Shown piece after piece: positions 14,714 to 23,899 of a stretch of 46,048 nt of DNA. The notes under the pieces are model-generated. The model was not told where the DNA came from. It saw only the letters and a list, made by a program, of their open reading frames with translations, and ran no database searches. The DNA is taken from positions 1 to 46,048 of the forward strand of contig NZ_PZKF01000024.1 in assembly GCF_003034995.1 (NCBI RefSeq), given 5' to 3'. The position numbers and the translations under genes are program-made. The stretch's first letter is position 1. Each line of letters opens with the position of its first letter. The DNA comes from Phaeovulum veldkampii DSM 11550. Lineage in GTDB: Bacteria; Pseudomonadota; Alphaproteobacteria; Rhodobacterales; Rhodobacteraceae.

Positions 14714-17071
14714 TCAGAACGTGGTCGAGATGGTCAGGTCGAAATTCTGTTCAAGGTCATAGTCTTCCTTGACCAGTGCCTTGGAGAAGTTGAAGCGCAG
14801 CGGACCAATGGCAGTGGTCCAGTAGACCGAGAAGCCGACCGACGAACGCCAGTTGAGACTGTCGTCCACCTCTGCCACGCCAGCGGTATCATCCAGCCCC
14901 CAGACCGAGCCCACATCCCAGAACAGGCCGCCGGTGATGCCGTATTCCTCGGGCAGGCCGATCGGGAATTCGGCCTCCAGCCGGGCGACGGCGAAATAGT
15001 TGCCCCCGAGCGCGTCCTCGTTCGGCGCGCCCAGATCGCGCGGGCCAAGGCCATTCGGCTCAAAGCCGCGGATCTTGCCGTTGCCGGTAAAGCGGTCGAT
15101 GATCCGGCTTTCACCGTTCAGCATGTGCAGCGCACCGCCCTCGACCTCGGCGCGCAGCGTGACCTCTTCTTGCCAGACCTTGGTCTGCGCCCGCGCCAGC
15201 GCGGTGGTGCGCACCGATTCCACATCGCCACCCAGACCGGCAAAATCCTGCCCGAAGCGCAGCGTCACCGCCGAGGTCGGGTTCAGCCCGGTCAGGCGCG
15301 AGTTGTAGCTGTAGGTATACCCGACCGCCGAGGTATACAGTTCGCCCATATCCTGTTCTCGCGACAGGATCGGCGACGAGCCGGTCGCAGGCGGACCGGC
15401 ATCATAAGGCTCCACGCTATACAGCTTGCCAGCCGACAGTTCATAGCGCAATTCCAGCCGCCCGGTTTCCGAAATCGGGAATTCAATCGACGGCGAAATC
15501 CCCACAAAGCGCGTGGAATAATCGGAATTGTCGCTGTCAGAGGTGTTGTAATAGGTGTTGAACCTGAACTTCAGGTCGCGGCCAAGAAAGAACGGCTCGA
15601 TGAAGGTCAGCGACGAGTTCACGTTGTCGGTGCCGCTGGAAATGTTCACGCCCAGAAACTGACCGCGCCCGAGGAAGTTTGATTCCTGAAGCGACACGTT
15701 GACCCCCACCCCGGAGGATACGCCATAGCTGAGACCAAAGCCCAGCGAGCCGGTCGGCTGTTCCTCGACGTTGACATCAACGACGACCTGATCGGCGGCG
15801 CTGCCCTGCCGGGTTTCGACATCGGCCTTGGAGAAGAAACCAAGGGCGCGGGTGCGTTCGGCGGCATTGCGAATCTCGCGCGGGTTGAACGGATCACCCT
15901 CCACCGTGCGGAATTGGCGGCGCACGACCTGATCCAGCGTGGTGGTGTTGCCCTCGATATCGATCCGTTCGACAAACACGCGCGGGCCGCGGGTCAGCGC
16001 CAGTTGCAGATCCAGCGTCTGGTTGCGGTCATTGCGGGTCAGACGCGGCTCCACGCGGATAAAATTAAGCCCCTTCTTCAGCGCCAGCGCCTCCATCCGG
16101 GTGATCGCATTGTCGATCGCCAGCGGCGAATAGGTGGTGCCGGGGCGCAATTTGACCTGGCTCTGGAACTCGGCGGCATCAACCCCCTCGATCTCGCTGA
16201 CTGCGCTGACCGAGGCAAAGCTGTAGCGCTGGCCTTCGCGGACGTTGAAGGTCATGAAGAAGGCATCGCGTTCGCGCGTGAACTCTGACGCCACGCCCGA
16301 CACCTGCGCGTCGATATAACCGCGCGAGCGATAGAAATCGACGAGCAACTGGCGGTCGAATTCCACCCTTTCGGCCACGAATGTGTCGCGCTGGATGATG
16401 CGGCGGAACAGGCCCGCCTGTTTCGTGCCCAGCACCTGACGCAGCCTGCGGTCCGAAAACGCGCGGTTGCCGGTGAACGAAATCCGCTCCACCTCGGTCA
16501 CGGTGCCTTCGCGAATTTCAAAGGCAACGTCGATGCGGTTGCCATCACGACGGATCACCTTGGGATCGACGCGCGCGGCCATCCGGCCCGACTGGGCATA
16601 AGCCTCGACGATCTTGCCCGCATCGGCCTCGACCTGCGAGGGGGAATAGACCCGGCGCGGTTGCGAGGCGATGATCTTGGCCAGATCCTCATCCTTCAGG
16701 CGCTTGTTGCCCTCAAAGTTGATGATGTTGACGGTTGGATATTCCTGCACCCGGATTACCAGCGTGCCACCCTGCGGGACGATTTCGACCGTCTCGAACA
16801 GGCCCGAGCCCTGAATGCGCTGATAGGCGTCGTTCAGATCGCCCGCGCTGATCGTGGCGCCGCGGGAAATCGCCGCGTAGGACAGAACGGTGGCAGGTTC
16901 GATCCGGTCCAGCCCCTCGATCTTGACCTGATCGAAGCGATAGGATTGTGCCGCAGCCACATCAGGAAGCCCCGATGACAGCGCCGCCAGCGCCAGCAGG
17001 AAAACAACCGAGCGAATCTGCCGCGACGGCGTGTTATGTCCAGCGCGGCCCAACTGCTGCCCGATTGCCAT
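14714..17071 (-). CDS. bamA: BamA, outer-membrane protein assembly factor
   Basis: 785 aa. Core of the BAM complex, which folds beta-barrel proteins into the outer membrane. Five POTRA repeats occupy about residues 45-420 (for example RVQEYPTVNIINFEGNKRLKDEDL, split by strand), followed by a 16-strand Omp85 barrel with the family segment IRGFEPNGLGPRD near 690 and a C-terminal Phe that forms the beta-signal (LTISTTF). A signal peptide lies behind a short N-terminal extension. Two ATGs, 17074 and 17071, follow GGGGAGAAG; the second has the better spacing of 6 nt. A promoter with perfect TTGACA and a 12-bp palindrome lies upstream. Confidence 0.95.
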   Translation of the reverse strand: MAIGQQLGRAGHNTPSRQIRSVVFLLALAALSSGLPDVAAAQSYRFDQVKIEGLDRIEPATVLSYAAISRGATISAGDLNDAYQRIQGSGLFETVEIVPQGGTLVIRVQEYPTVNIINFEGNKRLKDEDLAKIIASQPRRVYSPSQVEADAGKIVEAYAQSGRMAARVDPKVIRRDGNRIDVAFEIREGTVTEVERISFTGNRAFSDRRLRQVLGTKQAGLFRRIIQRDTFVAERVEFDRQLLVDFYRSRGYIDAQVSGVASEFTRERDAFFMTFNVREGQRYSFASVSAVSEIEGVDAAEFQSQVKLRPGTTYSPLAIDNAITRMEALALKKGLNFIRVEPRLTRNDRNQTLDLQLALTRGPRVFVERIDIEGNTTTLDQVVRRQFRTVEGDPFNPREIRNAAERTRALGFFSKADVETRQGSAADQVVVDVNVEEQPTGSLGFGLSYGVSSGVGVNVSLQESNFLGRGQFLGVNISSGTDNVNSSLTFIEPFFLGRDLKFRFNTYYNTSDSDNSDYSTRFVGISPSIEFPISETGRLELRYELSAGKLYSVEPYDAGPPATGSSPILSREQDMGELYTSAVGYTYSYNSRLTGLNPTSAVTLRFGQDFAGLGGDVESVRTTALARAQTKVWQEEVTLRAEVEGGALHMLNGESRIIDRFTGNGKIRGFEPNGLGPRDLGAPNEDALGGNYFAVARLEAEFPIGLPEEYGITGGLFWDVGSVWGLDDTAGVAEVDDSLNWRSSVGFSVYWTTAIGPLRFNFSKALVKEDYDLEQNFDLTISTTF

Positions 17072-17092
17072 CATCTTCTCCCCGAACAGATC

Positions 17093-17104
17093 ACAACTAG
17101 TTGT
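17093..17104. promoter_or_regulatory. 12-bp palindrome at the bamA promoter
   Basis: ACAACTAGTTGT is a perfect palindrome lying 6-17 bases downstream of the predicted bamA -10 element and 22 bases before the start codon. Its position fits an operator for a repressor of the bamA-skp-fabZ-lpx operon. The binding protein is unknown to me. Confidence 0.4.
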
Positions 17105-17109
17105 CGAAC

Positions 17110-17138
17110 TGACTACCGGGAAACCCACCGCTTGTCAA
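17110..17138 (-). promoter_or_regulatory. Predicted promoter of the bamA-skp-fabZ-lpx operon
   Basis: On the minus strand, TTGACA (17138-17133) is a perfect -35 element; 17 nt later stands TAGTCA (17115-17110), a weak -10. It lies in the 129-nt rseP-bamA gap, 40 nt before the bamA start, and suggests that bamA can be transcribed independently of rseP. Confidence 0.5.
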
Positions 17139-17200
17139 AAGCGCCGCGCATCCCCCGCCCTGAAAGATCGCAGCTGCGACAGCCCGACCACACCCCGGCC

Positions 17201-18553
17201 TCAAGGGCAGAACAGATCGTTGCTCAGCCCGAAGGCCATCAGCATCAGGATCAGCGCCAGACCCACCGTCATCAGCGCGTTCAAAACCCGATCCGAGGGC
17301 GGTTTGCCCGTCACCGCTTCCCAGGCGTGAAACACCAGATGCCCGCCATCAAGAACCGGGATCGGAAACAGGTTCAACAAGCCCACCGCCGTCGAAAGCA
17401 CCGCGATGAACCAGATGAAATTGCCCGCCCCGGTCGAGGCCGCCGCCGCCGAGGTTTCGGCAATGCCCAGAGGGCCGCGCAAGTTGCAACTGGAAATCGC
17501 GCCGGTGATCATGTTCCACAGCCCCGATAGCGACGACACGATGATGAACCGCACCTCGCCCACCGCATCGCCCGCAGCCTCCAGCAGACCCGTGGGACGG
17601 GTCTGCGGCGCAAAAAAGAAATTGCCGTTGGCGCCCATCAGAAACCGCGTTTCAAAGCCACCATCGCGCAGCGGCAGATCGGTGGATCGTGGGGTCAGCG
17701 TCACGGTCATCGTCTCGTCCGCGGCCATGCCGGGGCGCCAGATTTCCAGCGTCATCGGCTGCCCGCCCGAGGCGCCGACCGCGTTCTGCAACTCGACAAA
17801 GCCGTAGATCGGCTTGCCTTCGGCGCGGACCAGCACATCACCCGCCTTCAGCCCCGCATCCATCGCCGCCGATCCGGCCCCGATCCCGGCCAGCCGCGCC
17901 GGATAAAGCACCGGCCCCGGCACCGTGATCTGCTGACCCGCCCGTTCAACCAGATAGTCGAACAGCGGCGCAGGCGGCAGGCTGCGCATGGCCTGATCAA
18001 GCGCCTCATAATCGGGGGTCGGCATCCCCTCGACCGCCAGGATGCGGTCGCCAACCATCACCGCGCCGCTGCCGCCCGGCAGGTCGAACAGGCTGCCCAC
18101 CTCGGGCCGGTCGGTTGCGGTGCCGCTGTAGAGGAAAACGCCGGTAAAGATCGCCAAAGCCAGAATAAAGTTGAACACCGGCCCCGCCGCCACCGTCGCC
18201 GCCCGCGCCCACAGCGGCGCGCCATGCATGGTGTGGCGACGATCTTCTGGCGACAGGGCCGCCATTTCGGCCTCGTCGGCCTTGGCGGATGCGGCGTTGG
18301 CATCACCCAGAAACTTCACATAACCGCCCAGCGGCAGCAGCGCCACCTGCCAGCGGGTGCCGTGCCGGTCAACCCGGCTGAACAGCCGCGGACCAAAGCC
18401 GATCGAGAACACCTCGGACCGGATACCCGACCAGCGGCCCACGATGTAATGACCGAATTCATGGACCGTCACGATGATCGACAGCGCAACCACAAAGGCC
18501 GCGATGGTGTAAAGCAGGTTGCCGAAATCCGGCAGAAGGCCGATCAGATCCAC
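17201..18553 (-). CDS. rseP: RseP, site-2 intramembrane metalloprotease
   Basis: 450 aa, normal length. Zinc protease of the inner membrane that cleaves anti-sigma factors and signal-peptide remnants. HEFGH at 31-35 within the first transmembrane segment supplies the zinc ligands and catalytic Glu. A central PDZ region includes GIGAGSAAMDAGLKAGDVLV near 230, and the C-terminal part carries NLFPIPVLDGGHL, the second family motif with the Asp ligand. It starts 3 nt after dxr and is followed by a 129-nt gap with the bamA promoter. Confidence 0.95.
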   Translation of the reverse strand: MDLIGLLPDFGNLLYTIAAFVVALSIIVTVHEFGHYIVGRWSGIRSEVFSIGFGPRLFSRVDRHGTRWQVALLPLGGYVKFLGDANAASAKADEAEMAALSPEDRRHTMHGAPLWARAATVAAGPVFNFILALAIFTGVFLYSGTATDRPEVGSLFDLPGGSGAVMVGDRILAVEGMPTPDYEALDQAMRSLPPAPLFDYLVERAGQQITVPGPVLYPARLAGIGAGSAAMDAGLKAGDVLVRAEGKPIYGFVELQNAVGASGGQPMTLEIWRPGMAADETMTVTLTPRSTDLPLRDGGFETRFLMGANGNFFFAPQTRPTGLLEAAGDAVGEVRFIIVSSLSGLWNMITGAISSCNLRGPLGIAETSAAAASTGAGNFIWFIAVLSTAVGLLNLFPIPVLDGGHLVFHAWEAVTGKPPSDRVLNALMTVGLALILMLMAFGLSNDLFCP

Positions 18554-18556
18554 GGA

Positions 18557-19732
18557 TTATGTCCTTGTGTCGATGATCTGGCGCGCGACGCGGCGCGCCT
18601 CGGCATCCATGTGCAACACATCATCAAGGCTGCCGGGCGCCTTTCCAAGCCCCCCGCACGATGACAACTGCGCGAGCGTCTCCTCGACCACCGCCGCCAT
18701 GTCGAGAAAGCCGATGCGACTTGCGATGAAACCGTCCAGCGCACATTCCTTGGCCGCGTTGAACGCGGCCCCCGCCAACCCGCCGGTTGCCATCACCTCA
18801 CGCGCCAGACGCAGGGCGGGAAAACGGTCCAGATCGGGCGCGCGAAAGGTCAGTCGGCCGATCTGCGCCAGATCGAGCCGCGCCACCGGCAGGTGGCTGC
18901 GCTCGGGCCAGTTCAGTGCGTAGCCGATGGCGTGGCGCATGTCGGGCGCGCCCAGATGCGCCATCAGCGCCCCATCGGCAAAGCCAACCAGCGCGTGAAC
19001 CAGCGATTCCGGGTGAACCAACACCTCGATCTTGCTGGCGTCGACGCCAAAGTATTCATAGGTTTCAATAACCTCTAGCGCCTTATTGAACATCGAGGCG
19101 CTGTCGATGGTGATCCGTTGCCCCATCGCCCAGTTGGGGTGGGTCGAGGCTTCGGCGACGGTGGCCTTGGCCAGTTTCTCGATCGGCCAGTCGCGGAACG
19201 CCCCGCCCGAGGCGGTGATGATGATGCGTTCCACCGCCGCCATGTCTTCGCCCACAAGGGCCTGAAACACGGCGGAATGTTCGCTGTCCACCGGCAGGAT
19301 GCGGGCCGAGTGCGCCCGCGCCTCGGCCAGCAGCAGCGGGCCCGCGGTGACAAGGCTTTCCTTGTTGGCAAGGGCCAGCGTGGTGCCATGGCGCAGCGCG
19401 CGGAAACCGGGCACCAGACCCGCGGCCCCCACGATGCCCGACATGATCCAGTCGGCCGGGCGGTCGGCCGCCTCGATCAGCGCCTGCGCGCCTGCCGCGG
19501 CCTCGATGCCCGTGCCCGCCAGCGCCTCACGCAGCGCGGGCAGGCAATCGTCATAGGCGGTGACGGCTACCTCGGCCCCCAGCGCGCGCGCCTGCTCGGC
19601 CAACCGCGCCACCTGCCGCCCGCCGGTCAGCGCCACGACCTGCGCCGCCTCGCGCCCGCCCTGCCGCATCAAAAGGTCGAACGTGCTTTCGCCGATAGAG
19701 CCGGTGGCCCCGAAAACCGTGATCCTGCGCAT
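18557..19732 (-). CDS. dxr: Dxr, 1-deoxy-D-xylulose 5-phosphate reductoisomerase
   Basis: 391 aa. Converts DXP to MEP with NADPH, the first committed step of the non-mevalonate isoprenoid pathway, which feeds undecaprenyl phosphate (UppS next door) and the carotenoid and bacteriochlorophyll tails of a phototroph. The NADPH-binding motif GATGSIGEST lies at residues 8-17; LANKESLVTAG near 120, PVDSEHSA near 145 and ASGGAFRD near 175 contribute NADPH, metal and substrate contacts. ATG 19732 with AGGCGG upstream is preferred over an in-frame TTG at 19747. It is 11 nt after cdsA. Confidence 0.95.
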   Translation of the reverse strand: MRRITVFGATGSIGESTFDLLMRQGGREAAQVVALTGGRQVARLAEQARALGAEVAVTAYDDCLPALREALAGTGIEAAAGAQALIEAADRPADWIMSGIVGAAGLVPGFRALRHGTTLALANKESLVTAGPLLLAEARAHSARILPVDSEHSAVFQALVGEDMAAVERIIITASGGAFRDWPIEKLAKATVAEASTHPNWAMGQRITIDSASMFNKALEVIETYEYFGVDASKIEVLVHPESLVHALVGFADGALMAHLGAPDMRHAIGYALNWPERSHLPVARLDLAQIGRLTFRAPDLDRFPALRLAREVMATGGLAGAAFNAAKECALDGFIASRIGFLDMAAVVEETLAQLSSCGGLGKAPGSLDDVLHMDAEARRVARQIIDTRT

Positions 19733-19743
19733 CTGTCCGCCTG

Positions 19744-20541
19744 TCAAAATCCACCCCCCGGCAGCGGCACCGAGCCGAAAAAGCCCAGAACCAGCACTGC
19801 CACCACCGCACCTGTCAGCGCATCGAACCGATCCAGCACGCCGCCATGGCCGGGGATCAGCCCCGAGCTGTCCTTAACCCCGTTGCGCCGCTTGATCGCG
19901 CTTTCTGCGATATCGCCCATTTGTCCGGCAAAGGCCACCGCCGCCGACAGCGCCACGATGCCCCAGCCCGCCAGCCCTGCCGCCGCAAAGCCCGCCCCCA
20001 ACACCGCCGCCGCCAGCCAGCCTGCGACCGTGCCCGACCATGTCTTTTTCGGGCTGACCTTGGGCCAGAACTTGGGCCCGCCAAAGGTGCGGCCCGCAAA
20101 ATAGCCCGCCACATCCGACACCACGACGACCGCCACCAGCCACAGGATCGCGGCCACCCCCAACCCTTCGCGCAAGGCGACCAGACCATAGCCCGTCAGC
20201 ATCACGGCAAAGGCATAGCCCAGCACCACCGCCCGGTCACGCCGCGGGCGCAGCGCGGCCACAAGCCCCGGCAGCGGCAACAGCACCAGCGCAAAGGGCG
20301 AGTGCAGCGCCAGCACCGCCGCCAGAACGCCCGCCCCCAGCGCCCCCAGCGCCCGCGCCTCGGCGGCGCGGTCGGGTGCGGTCATCCGCGCCACTTCCCA
20401 GATCATCAGCCCGGTGACGGCAATAGCCAGAACCGCAAACCACAGCCCCCCGGCCCAGATCGCCGCAGCCCCCACCGCCAGCATCGCCACGCCAGAAATC
20501 GCGCGCGCCCGCAGATCGCCCCATTGCCCGGCGGTGCTCAT
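19744..20541 (-). CDS. cdsA: CdsA, phosphatidate cytidylyltransferase
   Basis: 265 aa. Inner-membrane enzyme that makes CDP-diacylglycerol from CTP and phosphatidate for all phospholipids. Several Ala/Leu/Val-rich membrane segments fill the N-terminal two thirds. The C-terminal family signature SAIKRRNGVKDSSGLIPGHGG, given here in two halves (SAIKRRNGVKDSS and GLIPGHGGVLDRFD), lies near residues 215-240 and includes the metal-binding Asp residues. Its ATG overlaps the uppS stop by 4 nt, and dxr follows after 11 nt. Confidence 0.94.
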   Translation of the reverse strand: MSTAGQWGDLRARAISGVAMLAVGAAAIWAGGLWFAVLAIAVTGLMIWEVARMTAPDRAAEARALGALGAGVLAAVLALHSPFALVLLPLPGLVAALRPRRDRAVVLGYAFAVMLTGYGLVALREGLGVAAILWLVAVVVVSDVAGYFAGRTFGGPKFWPKVSPKKTWSGTVAGWLAAAVLGAGFAAAGLAGWGIVALSAAVAFAGQMGDIAESAIKRRNGVKDSSGLIPGHGGVLDRFDALTGAVVAVLVLGFFGSVPLPGGGF

Positions 20542-21296
20542 GCCTTCACCACCCCGCCGTAGCGCCGCTCACGCGAGCTGAACCGCGCAAGTATCGCAGC
20601 CATCTCGGCTGCGGTGAAATCGGGCCAGAGCGTCGGCGAAAATTCATACTCGGCATAGGCCGCCTGCCAGGGCAGAAAGTTCGAGGTGCGCGCCTCGCCC
20701 GAGGTGCGGATGATCAGATCCGGATCGGGCAGATCGGCGGTATCCAGCCGCGCCGAAATCGCCGCCTCTTCCACCTGCGCGGGCGCGATCCGGCCCGCGG
20801 CCACATCCTCGGCCAGACGGCGCGCGGCGCGGACCAGCTCATCGCGGCCGCCATAGTTGATCGCCACGGTCAGGTTCAGCCGACTGTTGCCCGCGGTGCG
20901 CGCCTCGATCCCGGCCATCAGTGCCTGCAACCGCGGCTCCAGCCGTTCGCGCCCGCCGATGAAGCGCACCCGCACACCTTCGGCCGAAAGCCGGTCTGCC
21001 TCGGACTGGATGTAGCGGCCGAACATGCCCATCAGGCCGATCACCTCTTCGGTCGAGCGTTTCCAGTTCTCGGTCGAAAAGGCGTATAGCGTCAGCCAGC
21101 GGACGCCCAGATCGGGGCAGGCGCGCACGATCTGGCGCACTCGTTCGGCACCACGTCGATGGCCCACCAGCCGCGGCCAGCCGCGCAGCTTGGCCCAGCG
21201 ACCGTTGCCATCCATGATGATGGCCACATGTTCGACGCCATGGCCCGAAGGCTGCTCCACCAGCTCCCCCGCGCCCGAGACATCCTTTGCAGCCAT
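20538..21296 (-). CDS. uppS: UppS, undecaprenyl diphosphate synthase
   Basis: 252 aa. Cis-prenyltransferase that condenses eight isopentenyl units onto farnesyl diphosphate, giving the carrier lipid for peptidoglycan and O-antigen. IIMDGNGRWAK at 26-36 contains the catalytic Asp29; LTLYAFSTENWKRS and the C-terminal LIIRTSGEARTSNFLPWQ are family signatures. The ATG at 21296 follows AAAGGG at 9 nt; the frame is open to 21332 but without a comparable ribosome-binding site. It overlaps cdsA by 4 nt. Confidence 0.95.
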   Translation of the reverse strand: MAAKDVSGAGELVEQPSGHGVEHVAIIMDGNGRWAKLRGWPRLVGHRRGAERVRQIVRACPDLGVRWLTLYAFSTENWKRSTEEVIGLMGMFGRYIQSEADRLSAEGVRVRFIGGRERLEPRLQALMAGIEARTAGNSRLNLTVAINYGGRDELVRAARRLAEDVAAGRIAPAQVEEAAISARLDTADLPDPDLIIRTSGEARTSNFLPWQAAYAEYEFSPTLWPDFTAAEMAAILARFSSRERRYGGVVKA

Positions 21297-21376
21297 CGCC
21301 ACGCCCTTTCCGAAACCTGCACCACCAGCCACCGTAACCCGGCAGGGTTAACCAGACCCTGCCGCCGTCCGAAGGC

Positions 21377-21940
21377 TCAGACCTGCATGATCTCGGCCTG
21401 CTTGGCCTCCAGCGCCTTGTCAACCAGCGCGATCATCTTGTCGGTCAGGCTTTGCACCTCGTCGGACCAGAATTTCTGATCGTCTTCCGACATGCCCGCG
21501 GCCTTGGCCTTCTTGATCTGGTCCATGCCGTCGCGGCGCACGTTGCGGATCGCGACACGGGCATGTTCGGCATATTGCGCGGCGACGCGGGTCAGATCGC
21601 GGCGGCGTTCCTCGTTCAGCTCGGGGATCGGCAGCATGATGATGGTGCCGTTCAGTTGCGGGTTGATCCCCAGCCCCGAATCGCGAATGGCCTTTTCGGC
21701 CTTGTTCACCAGAGCCTTGTCCCAGATGTTGATGGTCACCATCCGCGGTTCCGGCACGTTGACGGTGCCGATCTGGTTCAGCGGCGTGGGCGAGCCATAG
21801 GCATCGACCATGATCGGCTCCACCATCGAGGCCGAGGCGCGGCCGGTGCGCAGCGAGGCGAATTCGTGCTTGAGCGAACCCATCGCCCCGTCCATCCGGC
21901 GCGAAAGGTCGTCGATGTCGATCTCGAGATCGTCGGACAT
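21377..21940 (-). CDS. frr: Frr, ribosome recycling factor
   Basis: 187 aa, the standard length. With EF-G it splits post-termination ribosomes. The sequence shows the three-helix bundle typical of RRF, with [20 protein letters not shown] near 30, the domain II hinge [13 protein letters not shown] near 70, and the C-terminal [16 protein letters not shown] 21940 follows GGGAA. It lies 104 nt downstream of pyrH, the usual neighbour order. Confidence 0.96.
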   Translation of the reverse strand: MSDDLEIDIDDLSRRMDGAMGSLKHEFASLRTGRASASMVEPIMVDAYGSPTPLNQIGTVNVPEPRMVTINIWDKALVNKAEKAIRDSGLGINPQLNGTIIMLPIPELNEERRRDLTRVAAQYAEHARVAIRNVRRDGMDQIKKAKAAGMSEDDQKFWSDEVQSLTDKMIALVDKALEAKQAEIMQV

Positions 21941-22044
21941 GAAACAGTTCCCGTCTTGATTATGGCATGAATGCGGGCATTCGCGGCGTGTCTAGCGGGT
22001 TTGCGGGGCGTTGGCCAGTTGACGCAGCGCCCCACCCCGCCATG

Positions 22045-22791
22045 TCAGCCCTGAACCCGCGTGTAAGTGCCCTGCCCCGACAGGATGCCGCGGAAGCCGC
22101 CCGGCTCATCAAGGCTGAACACGATGATCGGCAGGTTGTTGTCGCGTGCCAGCGCAATGGCCGAGGCATCCATCACCCCAAGGTGCTTTTGCAGCACCTC
22201 GTCATAGGTGACGGTGTCATAGCGTTTGGCATCGGGAAATTTCTTCGGGTCTTTGTCATAGACCCCGTCCACCTTGGTGCCCTTGAAGATCGCCTCGCAG
22301 CCCATTTCGTTGGCGCGCAGTGTGGCCGCCGTGTCGGTGGTGAAATAAGGGTTGCCGGTGCCCGCTGCAAAGATGCAGACGCGCTTCTTCTCCAGATGGC
22401 GCACGGCGCGGCGGCGGATGTAGGGCTCGCAGACCTGATCCATCGGGATCGCCGAAATCACGCGGGTATGGATGTTCAGCGCCTCCAGCGCGGCCTGCAT
22501 CGCCAGCGCGTTCATCACCGTGGCCAGCATCCCCATGTAATCGGCGGTGGTGCGTTCCATCCCCTGCGCGCTGCCCTGCAACCCGCGAAAGATGTTGCCG
22601 CCGCCGATCACCATGCAGATTTCCACGCCCAGATCACGGACAGACTGCACCTCGCGTGCGATCCGCGCCACTGTGGGCGGGTGCAGGCCATAGCCCTGAT
22701 CGCCCATCAGCGCCTCGCCCGAGATCTTCAGCAGAACCCGTTTGTAAGCCACCTTCGGACCGGTTTCGTCGGTCCCGCTGTCAGCGCCCAT
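22045..22791 (-). CDS. pyrH: PyrH, UMP kinase
   Basis: 248 aa. Phosphorylates UMP to UDP; amino acid kinase fold. Motifs: [15 protein letters not shown] near 17, [11 protein letters not shown] near 62, and the nucleotide-binding part [17 protein letters not shown] near 148. ATG 22791 with GGGGCAAGC upstream was chosen; a longer open frame to 22914 runs into the miaA leader and lacks a start signal. Together with frr it heads the minus-strand cluster and is divergent from miaA. Confidence 0.95.
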   Translation of the reverse strand: MGADSGTDETGPKVAYKRVLLKISGEALMGDQGYGLHPPTVARIAREVQSVRDLGVEICMVIGGGNIFRGLQGSAQGMERTTADYMGMLATVMNALAMQAALEALNIHTRVISAIPMDQVCEPYIRRRAVRHLEKKRVCIFAAGTGNPYFTTDTAATLRANEMGCEAIFKGTKVDGVYDKDPKKFPDAKRYDTVTYDEVLQKHLGVMDASAIALARDNNLPIIVFSLDEPGGFRGILSGQGTYTRVQG

Positions 22792-22835
22792 GCTTGCCCC
22801 ATATGACTGTTGTAACACCCGCGCAAAATGTCGGA

Positions 22836-22863
22836 AAAGGGGCGCAGGTTCAACCGCCCCTTT
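22836..22863. promoter_or_regulatory. Perfect dyad between pyrH and miaA
   Basis: AAAGGGGCG (22836-22844) and CGCCCCTTT (22855-22863) form a perfect 9-bp inverted repeat with a 10-nt spacer in the divergent pyrH-miaA gap. It could be a shared operator, or a hairpin in the miaA leader that ends 41 nt before the TTG start. If miaA instead starts at the ATG 22803, the dyad would be coding. Confidence 0.4.
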
Positions 22864-22904
22864 GGCGCAAATTCCGCCCGCCATCGGCGCAACAGGGCAG
22901 ACCT

Positions 22905-23780
22905 TTGGAAACATTCGACAACATAGACCCGGCCCGGCATGTCGTGCTGGCAGGCCCCACCGCCAGCGGCAAGTCGGCGCTGGCGCTGGCGATTGCGCGG
23001 GCGCAGGGCGGCGTGGTGGTCAATGCCGATGCGTTGCAGGTCTGGTCGTGCTGGCGGGTGCTGAGCGCGCGGCCCTCACCCGAGGATGAGGCCACCGTGC
23101 CGCATCTGCTCTATGGCCACCGCGCGCCGGGACAAGATTATTCGGTAGGCCACTGGCTGCGCGAGGTGGCGGGGCTGCTGGCCAGCGGGCAGCGGCTGAT
23201 CGTGGTGGGCGGCACCGGGCTTTACCTGACCGCGCTGACCGAAGGGCTGGCCGAAATCCCCGCGACACCGCCTGCGGTGCGCGCGCTGGCCGACCGGCGG
23301 CGGGCCAGCGAAGGCGCCGCGGCGCTGCTGGCCGAACTTGACCCCGAGACGGCAGCACGGATCGACCCGCTCAACCCCGCCCGCATCCAGCGCGCCTGGG
23401 AGGTGCTGGCCGCCACCGGCCGCGGGCTTGCCCGCTGGCAGGCCGAAACCCCGCCGCCGCTGCTGCCGCCGGCCACCTGCACCGCGCTGCTGATCGAGAC
23501 CGACCGCGACCGCCTGGCCGCCCGCATCGAGGCGCGGTTCGACGCGATGCTGGCCGCCGGCGCGCTGGAAGAGGCGCGCGCGGTGCTGCCAATCTGGGCG
23601 CCCGCCGCGCTTTGGTCCAAAGCGATCGGGGCGCCGGAACTGATCGCGCATCTGCGCGGCGAGATCACGCTGGCGGCCGCGACCGAGGCCGCCAAGGCTG
23701 CCTCGCGCCAATATGCCAAGCGGCAACGCACCTGGTTTCGTGCCCGGATGAGCGGCTGGCACAAGATCATGCGGGGCTGA
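22905..23780 (+). CDS. miaA: MiaA, tRNA dimethylallyltransferase
   Basis: 291 aa from the chosen start. Adds a dimethylallyl group to A37 of tRNAs that read UNN codons. The P-loop [15 protein letters not shown] lies near residue 12, followed by VNADALQVW (family DxxQ-type motif), [23 protein letters not shown] and the C-terminal [13 protein letters not shown]. The start is uncertain: TTG 22905 has AGGG at 8 nt, while an in-frame ATG at 22803 would give 325 aa but lacks a ribosome-binding site and runs through the dyad. Confidence 0.92.
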   Translation: METFDNIDPARHVVLAGPTASGKSALALAIARAQGGVVVNADALQVWSCWRVLSARPSPEDEATVPHLLYGHRAPGQDYSVGHWLREVAGLLASGQRLIVVGGTGLYLTALTEGLAEIPATPPAVRALADRRRASEGAAALLAELDPETAARIDPLNPARIQRAWEVLAATGRGLARWQAETPPPLLPPATCTALLIETDRDRLAARIEARFDAMLAAGALEEARAVLPIWAPAALWSKAIGAPELIAHLRGEITLAAATEAAKAASRQYAKRQRTWFRARMSGWHKIMRG

Positions 23781-23899
23781 CAGGCACCGGCCCGTTTCCG
23801 CCCATATCGGCAAAAACGGCTTGGTTTCAAAGGGCTTCGCACTTATCCTGCGCCCCGTTGCCGTCGCATTTCCCGCCCCCTCCGCAAGGTTGCCCTGCC

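Noticed and set aside
12848-15682. Plus-strand open frame of 944 codons opposite lpxA-fabZ-skp-bamA
   Set aside because: Antisense to four certain genes; no start signal and no recognisable domain.
22005-22033. GGGGCG...CGCCCC dyad downstream of pyrH
   Set aside because: Six-bp stem with a 17-nt loop and no T-run; expected by chance at this GC content.
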